Part shown: in pieces, positions 21,995 to 33,300 of the stretch | Layout: every line of letters begins with the position of its first letter | Position numbering within the stretch: position 1 is the stretch's first letter | Source of the DNA: Zygnema cylindricum | Taxonomy: Eukaryota > Streptophyta > Zygnematophyceae > Zygnematales > Zygnemataceae | Assembly: GCA_037447655.1 (NCBI GenBank) | Contig: JBBHKE010000722.1 | Location: forward strand, 1 to 64,000 | DNA length: 64,000 nt | Direction: 5' to 3' | Made by a program: the position numbers and the translations under genes | Notes under the pieces: model-generated | What the model was told of the DNA's origin: nothing | The model's input: the letters and a program-made list of their open reading frames with translations, nothing else | The model's database searches: none

Positions 21995-24321
21995 TGTAGG
22001 GAATGAAATGGAAGCGTACGACAACCATTACAAAACCTCCCTTTTTCGCTAATGGAGGTCACCTTTAGTATTAGATGTATACACTAGCATAATTTATTTA
22101 GCGTTAAGCCCTTGAACCTAAGATAGGGTTCAAAACACTATTTCTTTCTTTACTCTAATAATTTCTTTACAATAATAACAATTCACGGTATACTTTTGTG
22201 TTGATCGTTGTCGTTTGTTGATTAACGCTCATTTGAATGTCCACAATACCTTGAAGAATGTTGCACCGTGAACCATTTATATCTCAGATGGTTTAACATC
22301 ATGCTTTTTAATTTATCATGACCCCTATTTATAACGCTAAAAGATCATTCGCGTTAAGTAAAATATAGTCGTGATAACGCCATGATAGGTTTCATGACCT
22401 CGAGCCAACAAAACATTACCTCTAATCAACACAAAAATAATTCAGATATACATTCTCACAGTGAGACGCTATAGCACGTGTTCACATGGCTGACATTTGA
22501 ACATGTGAGAATAGTTTCACTTGATTTGCCCTCGTCTCCATTATTTGTGAGCTGTTTTCTACTTATCGATCCATAAACTGGTACCAGGGCTTGTGTGCTC
22601 CTTAAGAGTGTGTGAGAGTGACAAATGGGCACGAAAAAGAAGATACCAACTTGGACTCCTTTGTCCGTGGCTCCCCCTCCATATCCACCGGATCAATCCA
22701 ATCCAGATAAACAGCCCAATTGAGGGTTTTACAGCTTATAAAATTCAGAAGCAATTTGGAGAAAAGTCCTATTCAATTAACAGAAACAACAACCAAAAAC
22801 AAAATACTGCTTCAACTTGCGTGATCCGATCCATAAAAAAAAATCATATATCTCATAAGAAATGACAACCCCTATTGACCATAGATGTTTTCAAGCACCT
22901 CGGATCCTGATATTATCGACATTAAGAGACCTTCCTTCACCTACTCGTACAATTTGAGAAAAAAATAAGAACGGAGAGGAATCTCGGTGGATGTACCAAG
23001 GGGCTTTCACAAGATAGTAGTTTGCAGGTTTCTAGATATAAAATAAGAATATCATCATTGAATTGCTAAACATGATACAAACAAGGCCGGAAAATACGAC
23101 AGGACTGGAGAAAGATAGCCACTCACAAACAAAAGAAACTAACTTTTCTTTCCTATTGCAGCGCTTATGAGCCAGCAACAAAGACATGCTTAGATGCAAA
23201 AGCCTCTCTACCCCCTCCTAAAAAACAGCGAAAACCCCAAATAAATCGCAAGCGCTAAAAAAACACTAACCGGAGAGAAAACAAAAAAAAGAGGAACTGG
23301 CCGAGCAATATTACGGTTTCCTACCACCCATGTAGACTCGTCTTGAGTCACACTATTTCTCAATCAATTCAACCGTAGATTTCTCCATCACTTACGGTTG
23401 ACAGGGGGGCCTTCGGTTGACTGTACCTTAATAGTTTGCGGTTCTTTGGACGGTTTTGACAAAACTGCCTTCATCATCGCCACGAAGGCCTCCGATAGGG
23501 TCTGATTCCGATCCAAACAGTCCAAATTTTGTACATTTTGATGTGCTTGACCATTTTGGTTTGTCGGACCACTTTGACTGGTTTGACCGCCTTGATTGGT
23601 TTGAAAATTTTGATTGGTATGATTAAGAAATTGGGCTTTCATGGCCTCGGCCTTCTCTTCGGCGTCAAATTCCTGAACCACTTCGTTCCATGCCGCCTTT
23701 TCCTCCTCCTCCGTCAGTTTTTCCTCCTCCAAATCTCTCAGAAGATGGCCGTGCTCGTGGTACCGGACGATCCACCTGGTTCATAAAAAATCGGATAAGT
23801 TTTTAGTGTAGAGTAGAGAAGAGGAGAGGATAGGAGAGGAGAGGAGAGGAAAGGAGGCGAGAGGAGAGGAGAAGAGAGGAAGTTAAAACAACAATCAGTT
23901 CTTTTCCAGAAAGATACACAACTTTGCCAGTTTTCAGTTGATAAAATCAGTGGTCGAAAAAAGCTAATTAGTATTATTAACAATATTTTGTGGTGAAGGA
24001 CAAAAAAATAAAGACAGGCCAGTACCGAATTTAGCGTTATTAACGCTTTTAGCAATGTGCAGTGTGGAAGTGTACACTGTCCATCGCTATTAGTAGTGTT
24101 GTGTATCGGCAGGGTTTTGCTGATAATCGATATGTAATCTTTTTTGGCTTGCCGATAATCGATATATTGGCACGATATATCGACACCGGTGTTATCGCCG
24201 ATAAAAAACCGATAAAAAACCGATAAATATCGATAAATATCGGTTTTTTATCGCGATACACCGGTACCGATAACTATCGGCGAGAACCGCCATTTTTCCG
24301 TTACAGTGTACGGAACAGTTT
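21995..24321. repeat. Segmental duplicate B (terminal-exon block)
   Basis: Partner of 17861-20218. Left border is again a T tract (21978-21995; poly-A in gene sense). It contains the ATRX terminal exon at 23388-23775, a purine-rich stretch at 23815-23880 (GAGGAGAGG units) just upstream of it in gene sense, and continues into a MITE and a hAT-like element. Confidence 0.85.
23388..23775 (-). CDS. ATRX: ATRX exon 28: terminal exon, proximal copy
   Basis: Acceptor ATGAACCAG, then G completing Lys, then [20 protein letters not shown] and [20 protein letters not shown]. This is the tail motif found at the C-terminus of ATRX proteins (YHEH..L followed by a Glu-rich EELTEEE-type helix), so the exon belongs to this gene. 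The rest is a Asn/Gln/Gly-rich repeat-like segment ending SKPSKEPQ...VNRK. It lies inside duplicated block B; the other copy is at 19255-19642. Confidence 0.85.
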
Positions 24322-27300
24322 GTTACACGTGGCATGCCACGTTATATACAGTGAAAAATAGAATACAGTATACCAAAAAGTACTATTATATAGCGTACTA
24401 TATATTTTGCACTTATCGCCGATAAGGAATTTGTTGGTCTCGGAGCGATATATCGGGACCTCTGACCGTTCGATAACCGATAGCTATCGGTATCGGTGTT
24501 ATCGCAATAAATTTCTTGCCGATACACAACACTAGCTATTAGTATTAACGACAGTAATTCAGTTCCGACTTTTTTTGACAAATATCACAAATTAGTAATA
24601 AATTACACTATTTAGCGGAATGGACTACAACCTGCCACATCACCCTACACTAAATTAATATTATCCATACTAAATCTGCATTCCACGAGCAATTCCTTTA
24701 CGCTAATAGCGAGCAGTGTACAGCACATTGCCTATCGCCATTAGAGTTAAAAACTCTTATTCGAGTATAAGTGTTTTTTTAGGTCAAAGAAAGCTTACAA
24801 GTTCTCTCCAAAAGTAACTTTTTTCTTAATCCTACTTCCCAAAAGTAAAAATTTACTTACTGCACTCTTCAAAAGTAAAAATTTACTTACTGGTACTCTC
24901 AAAAGTCAAGCTTTATTCACTGAAAAGTCAAAAGTTACTCCCTGGTACTGCCCAAAAGTCGTTTTTTTTTGACTGGTTCTCTCTAAAAGTAGAAATTTAC
25001 TTCCTAGTACTCTCCAAAAGTCAAGATATACTTACTGGTCTTACCGGCACTCCCAAAATGTCATTATTTCCTTACTAATACTCGTCAAAAGTCAAAGTTG
25101 ACTTATTGATGCTCTCCAAAAGTCAAAATTTTCTTGCTGGTACTTCTCAAAAGTGACAATTTTCTTACTGATACTTTCCAAAAGTCAATAATTAACTTGT
25201 CAAGTCAAAATTGACTTATGGTACTCCTTAAAAATCAAAATTTCCTTACTGGTACTCCTCAAGAGTCAATTTACTTACTTTGGACGGTGTTTCAACAACA
25301 GTCTCTGCAAGACCGGATCTTTGGGAGGCATTCCATCGGGGATAGAAAAAGCTCGGCTTCCACTGCCGACCCTTCTGACAAGTTCACTTTTCCTTCCTTC
25401 TCCCTCCACAGACAATTCTGGGCGACCGCCACCTGAGGTGCTCTCAAGAGGGGGAGAGAAAGGGGGGCTGGAGGATTTGCCGGTTCCGTCAACAGGACAA
25501 GTCTTCCCAACAGGAGGAGGAGGAGGAGTAGAATTTTCTGCCGCAGTCTCTCCTTTTACATTCACAAAGTTTGTTAACAAGTCCTCTTCACCCGGTTGAA
25601 TCGAAGGTAGGTTGACCCATTCCGATTTATCAAACTGGAAATTATCTCCGTCGTCGTCAAGATTGTAAAGCAATTCTAAATCTGCATTGGTAAAATGTCT
25701 CGCGACATAATGGGAGTCCACAACTCGTGCCGCTAAACCCTCTTTGCTAACCTGCACAGCAAGGTAGGATAATAAAACAGCAATAAGAAACAACAATAAC
25801 GCCAGTAAAAAATATAATAACAACTTTCTCCAGAATACTTTTCAAAGACAAAGACATCTATCCCATTACTAACCTGCATGGAAAGGTGGGATGATAAAAA
25901 CAAAAATAACAAGAAAAATGTTCTGCTTCTCCAAATTACTTTCCAAAGACAGACAGCTAAACCCTCGTTATTCTGCATAGAAAGGTGGGATGATAAGAAC
26001 AATAGCAACAAAAAAAATGCTTCTGTTTCTCCAAAATACTTCTCAAAGACAGACAAATACAGGAACACGAAGGAACGAAGACAAAAAGAGGACCAAAAAA
26101 TTGTGGAAAGTCCTAAGAAACAAAGGCCAGAGGAGAACTAGGACAAGGACGAAACAGGGGACGAGGAAGGAGTCAAAAAAAGGGCAAGAGCAAGGGAGAG
26201 AATAAGAAAAATGATTTGGAGAAGTACCAGAGAAATGACAAGGACTAGGTTAAGATAAAAACAAATAAACGACGAGGACAAAATAATGGGAGGACACAGA
26301 CGCCGAAAGGGATGGGGACGAAAAATAAAACAACACGAGAAGCAGGCATGAATGAGGATGAAGAGAGGGAAGAAGCAAGAAGTCAAAGATAAGAACAAAG
26401 ACGAAGACGAGAGATAACTGCGCAGCAACTGTAATAGAATGAATACCGCAAAAGGAAGGATTATCCTTTTTTAGGGCGAAATGGTCCTCTGCATGTGAGA
26501 ACAAGCCCACCTGTCGGTGATAAACTTTTTCTTCCATAGTTCCACACGACACCAGACGATACGCAGCGACTTCCTTTGTTTGCCCAAACCTGCAATAAAT
26601 TAACGACCAGTCACAATAAATAGTGTGGTTCCTCCGCGTTGATTACACCCACCACCACCTCCTCTCCTTTTCCCTTTCCCTTCTTGGTCCTGTCAGGCTC
26701 ATCTACTCCTCTTATTCGTGCCCGTAGTTCCATTCTTCCCTTTCTCCCCCCTCTTCCCCATTCCCCCGCTCTCTCTCACACACTAACTCGCCGCCGGTTT
26801 TTTTCCACTCTTGACCATAAAATGGCATTAAAAACACTTATTCAACAGACGTTCATTAATCGTCCATGTCATCTGCACCTGATTGAGAATCACCAATACT
26901 GACAAACAATTTCTTTAGTCACCACAGCGATTCGGAGTGTACACCGTGTATTGCTATTAGTGTTAACACTAATAGCATTACACGGTGTAGCTTCCGTTAC
27001 TGGCCTTGTACGGCTGGCTTGACCATACATTGTTTGCTTGCATAGAAAAAGTTAAAGTAAGCCAAACAGCTTTTGTTCGATCCAACTAAACGACCACTAC
27101 TTAAGAGGTACGAGAACGTGTACAAAATCATATCTAAAAACGATGTATAAGCTCAAGATGAAGGAGGAAACCCATCTAAAAAAGCAATATTATGGAGGAA
27201 ACCCACCTCCATACTCTATAAACCGCCTGTAAATCGTGAGTGGGATTCCAGCTCCCATCCATTAACACCACTCGGTTTGCAGCAGTGAGATTGATGCCCA

Positions 27301-30300
27301 TACCTCCAGCCTTGGTAGAAATAAGCATGCATTTCACTGCTTGGTTTTTGTAATCGTTAAAACGGTCTACGAGACCTTGTCTCTTTTTTGACGAAACTTT
27401 CCCATCAATTCTGTTGGGAAAAACAAGAGATCTCGGGATTTGATTGGTGAAGGAGAACGAAATGCAAAATGTAGAGAGGTTGAGGTAGTTGGATGGTTTA
27501 CCCAGAGACATGATCGCATTATTGCATAAGAAGATAACACAAAATTATGAGTATTCAACAACATTGAGTTTTTAACAAATACTAATTAAGTACTTATAGA
27601 CCATTGAGTGAAACTTACTGCATAAACGAATTTAAACTCATCTGTGTGAATTTAATGCAAGACGGGAATGTTTCTCAGCATGTCTTTTTAACAATCATAT
27701 TCTGAATTATTTCTTCAGAGTACGCATGGAATATTTCTATTGTTCTACTCTGAATGATAGATAACATACCTATAGTAGTCCCAATTTTTTTTCCAATTTT
27801 TCTTTTGTCCGTTAAAAAGACTTGAGAGGAACACTTCAATTAGGTCAAGTGTCTCAAGACTGTGACTGAAAACCAACACTTTCTCCCCTGCTTTTGATGT
27901 CTGTTCCAAGATGTCCATAAGAAGAATCATCTTTCCCGAGCTTGATAAGTCATTCTCAGGTTGTCCAGCCATAATATCTTCCCACCAACTCTTCACAACC
28001 GAAAAAGGAAGGAAAAAAAATGCCAACATAAACACATAAAAGTAGCTGTAGAATTAAGGCTACATAATGATTCACGGTCAGAATTGTTCATGCCATTAGG
28101 TCATAGTACAAAGTCTTCTGGCTTCAACCAAAAAAATCTAAAGTGATTGTGCACCATTTTTAGTTTGCCCTGGTGCTTCATCGTCACCTACATTTTGCTA
28201 TTTATTTCAGTCCTGTCCTCAGATGGTTTTCCATTTTGCATTTTTAAATAAATATTACTATCATGTAGAATATTAGCAAATAAGCAACATCCTCCTCAAA
28301 ATATCAGCTATCTTGGCCAATGACATTTGTTTGTGGTGTGAAAAAGTAGAGAAAAACTGAATCGATATAAAGGGACAACACCAAAAACATATTAAAGATA
28401 ACATGTAACAGAAAGGACTTTTTCATCCCTACGCAACACCCGCGCAAGAATCTCATTTATAATTAACCTACGACTTCAACGTGATGAAACTATACATCTA
28501 TAAATTTTCATTTGATACGGGTATAAGCCAGTTGACTCATCCCTTCCAAAACCTACAAATGGCCTACGGAAAACTACTTTGTGTCAGTAAACTACACCAA
28601 TTTTTGTGAAAGCTGGAAATGTTGACCATGAATTGTACTTCTTGGTACCTTTTTGTTAAGTTTTTACTATATTTGTGTACGATTTGCACAAAAAAGTTAA
28701 GAATTCCGGGCAACATCCAACGGTTTCACCAACGTCTTGATAGGGTTCGTAACAAACAAACATTAATCCAAAAGCACTAAAACAGGGTTGGAACATACCT
28801 CTGGGCTCTTATTACTGGGTGAATTAGGTGAACCAGATGCATTACTGGATGGATCAATACAGTTACGCACTGCCTCGTCCAAAGTGAAAACTGTCTGTCC
28901 TTGTAGCTCTTCATCAATATCATTATCCGTTGTTAATGCCGTCACTGCTGTCACACCTGCCAAATGCAGGAAAAAGAGAACCAAACGTTGATAAAGAGAG
29001 GAACGCGGAGAGAAAACCAGATGAGGGGAAAAGTTGCAGGATTAGAGGGGGAGGGAGGGAGGGAGGGAGGGAGGGAGAGAGAGTCTATTCAATAACGTAT
29101 GGGAGAGAATAATTCAGCACAAAATATGACTTAATATGGAATGCAACTATTCTGTACGAATCTCAGAACTCGAAATAACAACACAACTAAAATCTTGACA
29201 TAACAACCAACGACCCATAATCACAGTTATGAAATTTGTAAAACAAACCATAATCCAAAAGTTCCAAAACAAGTTACAATATACATTCTCAGCTCTTATT
29301 GAGGGAGATCCAGTATTTTACTCAGAGTACACAAACTGTGGTACAACCAAACAAACCTTGCTTGTCCCCATCATTGTCTGATATGACTTTTTGATCAGCT
29401 TCGGGAGGATCGCGCTTGGGTCTTCTTGCTGCTCGTACCAATTCAGGGTGGTTGCAAATCTGTTTACAACTCAAAAAAGGATAAATGTTTAGCTGAAATA
29501 TGTACAGCAGAAATAAAAAGGGCAATAAAAGCTGACTGTTGATCAGAATCTTAATGAATTTGAGAATCGAAGCAAAAAATGAATTGAAGCTAACTAGTGT
29601 GAGAGAGGTCCTTATGAAGTCCTGGGGCATTAAATACTCTAACAATGATGTTAAGAACCTTACAGTTATGCAAAGGAATGAAATTTTGAAGGTCTTAACT
29701 CGAATGGTTGGACCAAACCAATTTTAGGTGTTGATTTTATGCAGTCTATGTATGAATTAGTGCACAATACAGTAAGACAACGTGAACCCACGCTGGTCTC
29801 ATAGACACGTAGTTATACACTTACAAAGTCTGTAATACTAAGTCTTAATTATAAGAGAAAGGCCCAGATTACCCACCATACTAGTCCTGTTGTTTTAAGT
29901 TGTCTAGTCTAGGTTCATTGTCATAAAAGGTGAACGAAGAAATGAAACTACGCATAAATAGTGCATAATGATTATAGTCTCGCATATAAGATTTATGCAT
30001 TATTTTTTACTGATTATGATTAAAAACAGATCGGTTTAGTTTTCACTGACCCTGATTGCTTCTACAAAGGCTGAAAGGTGACCAAAAGAATGGCTCTGCT
30101 GTGCCAATTTGTAGATTGTCAGAAACCGCCGATAAAGTACTCGCTGTAGGGGACACAGTCGCACAGCCACAACATAGACGTGTTTGGGAGGTAGTACTGA
30201 TTCTAAATAACTGCTCCCCTTTCGTTGAACAAAACCGCGAAGTTGATGGCTGAGAGCAAAAATTCGTCGCTTCATCTTCTGAGCGTCACTTCTATCTGCA

Positions 30301-33300
30301 TCCTTGTGTTGACCGCGCTTAATGGGGTTCTCATATCTGATAAAAGTTTGGGGAACAAAAATTAATTGAGAAAAAGGAATATTAGTTTCACAACGCTAGC
30401 AAGCTTCTGAAGTGAAGCCCCATTTTTATACAATTACAATAGCCCTGTCCAAATTCTCGTCAACGCTGAAAAGTGAGGATTACTAGCAATTGGACATCAT
30501 AACCATAGCATTCAATTCTTAACTTCGTGATAAAAAGAGGCTTTTGAAAAGTGAAGAAGAAGACATACAAAAAAAGGGACGTCATGGAAACCAGGATAGT
30601 TAGATACCTTTTCAAACAACCGTAGCATATACCTTTCGAACCAAAAGATAGGATGCGACATAAACCAGAGTATAAGTTGATGTGAATGGTAACATGGGAA
30701 TAGATGCGCACCATACAGTAAAGATGACAAGCATGTTTTCTTGTCAGAGAATGGGCAAGATGATCAACCGAAACACACAGGCTATGCTATACAACAGCTC
30801 AAATGAACATAACCTCAAACAAGTAGCAAGGTACATAAGCCTCACCTATTTCTAAAATCTTTGAGATCACCAAGATGGCCCTTTCTCACAAAATCCACCA
30901 TCTGAAAAGGGAACAAGAAAAATAATGAATACAACAGGAGAAGCTACGCCAGGCAGCCCAATGACATTGCCATAAAAAAACTTACGACACAATTATTTTA
31001 TGATTTGCAGCTCATATAGAATTGAAGTATGCATAAAAACAAATTGTATCATAAAATCGCAATCTATTAAAAAGCGTCACAAATGACAATCATTCACAGA
31101 CATTTTCGGTCAGACCCCAAAAACAGTAAAAACCCTAAAAACCCTGATAATAAACTTGAGATGCTGTTCACTACTTACACAATAATACTCAGCCAGATTG
31201 TTCTGGAGTGGCGATCCTGTTAGTGCAATTTTCCTCTTCGTATTCACATCTCCAAGTGCCTTTGTGATCTGAGCTTGTGGATTTTTTATCAAATGGGCTT
31301 CATCACAAATCAGCAGGTCTGGACCAGGAAGCTGCAAGAGAAAGAACCAATAATGTGTGATTTATCAATTGGTTCTCATCAAAATTCAAACCCGGGCTTG
31401 GATATTGCAAAAGAAAGGACCAACTTATTGATTGGTTCTCATCAAAATCTAAATCCGGGCCAAGAAAGAACCAAAAATGTGCAATTTATCAATTGGGTTC
31501 CATAAAAAAATACAATCCTGATTATTCAAATTCAAAAATTTTATGCTGGAAAATGAACACTGAAGAGTCTACTTTTGAAAGAAGTGGATCAATACATGAA
31601 CCCGGAACTAAAGCAAAAAGAAAAAGGAAAGCCCGAAAAACCAACATATTAAGAAAACGTCACATACAACATAATAATTGCCACGGTTAAATAACCTAAA
31701 AAAATGAAAAATCACTAAAGAAACAAGCAGCTTCAACCCATAAACAGGTAAAGCGTCTTCTGATACACAGATTTCTGTGACCGGGAAACCACCAATAATA
31801 CATCAATCACAAAATAAACAAATATATATATAAAACTAGCGAACTTGTTTGATTTCAACTCGGATGCCTACAGGTTCTCTTCAACCTATGTAGAAACAAC
31901 AAAACACGACGTTCTATGCCACATCATTATGGCTGCAACTTTCACATGACAACTTTTTACTAACATATATTTAATAGATGGACAAACGACCTTTTGACCG
32001 CATGTCACTAGCATTTTTGAGATTCATGTGCATCTAGCCATGACGAAAAAAAATAAATCAACGGGCTCTTTCAAGGCTCTCTATGGTTCTTTTTCAGTTC
32101 ATTTAGGGTTCTTTTTCGGTTCTTTCAGGGTTCTTCTTCGGTTCTTTTAATAGACAAGACTTGCCACTTCAGAACGAAAAAAACAAAGGCTGCTCTATCT
32201 TGGTCTCACATACGCCTATTCACACTATGGTGACATCTCAGGATGTAGACCATGATTTGTGCCTTTTGGGACAAAATAGTACACGCCAAAAAGGTACTAA
32301 CTCGGTCAACATCCTGAGATTTTCACCATAGTGAGGATAGGCTTCATGTCATAGAACATACCAATAGCTTCAGTCTCGTCGACTATTTGTAAACAAAAAT
32401 CTAAATACAAAAGATCTCAACCATCAAAGAACCCATATCCTCATGTCACGAGGTATGTTCATAAAGTAAGTACCACAAGAGTAGCCCAGAATGTGTCCCT
32501 TGCTTTTTTCTCCTTCACGTTTTTCCCACTTGAGAGAATATTAAAAGCTGTGTAACCGAGCAGCAAAACTCCTCCATTGTTGTGCCATTTCTCTGTGTGG
32601 GCGGCCCAGTCCTCCTCAGACCTGGAGAATCGACAAAATGAAAATGAAAGACAATAAATGAAACCGTTTCTCACAAGAAGAAAAAAGGAACACAAAATAC
32701 ATCAGTTTTTTGAAGCGTCTCACCAAAAACGTGTAAATAAGTCTTTGAGTTAAAAACCACTTCGTTAAGCTCAATCAACGTTAATTTGTCAGCATTGAGG
32801 GTCCACAGTCACGAATGATAAAGAATTATATAAATGACTAAAAATATAGAAGCTTCTCGCAAACACACCTCTTGACATCGTCCAGCATGTAGACGTCAAC
32901 ACCCGATTGCCATTTTAAAAATTCATTCTTCCAATTGAAGAGGACATTTGATGGCACAACAATAAGGACTGTTTTCAGCTTCAAAACCTTGCACCTGAGG
33001 ACTGTGTGGATGAAAGTGACAACCTGCAAAATGACAAGGAATTGTCACTAATTGCATAGGAGACCAGAATTCTCAACAACAAATAAAAGTTCCGAAGAAA
33101 ATGCCTAAGACTGGTGAAGTGCCAGGGTCAGACTTGCAAACAACATCGAGAGGCAATACATACAACAAAAAGTGTTTTCTTGGAGCACTTGCAAAAACCT
33201 AACACTGGTCAAGAACCGAGGTCAGATTGTTTTAAGGTTTCAGACACACAAACAGAATCAAGAGGCGATATAAACAGCTTCCAGCAATTCGCAGAGGAAC

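Noticed and set aside
25275-25278. TAA right after exon 27 as the natural end of ATRX
   Set aside because: It overlaps a near-consensus donor (GTAAGT), and exon 28 continues the known ATRX tail in frame. It may still be used if the intron is retained.
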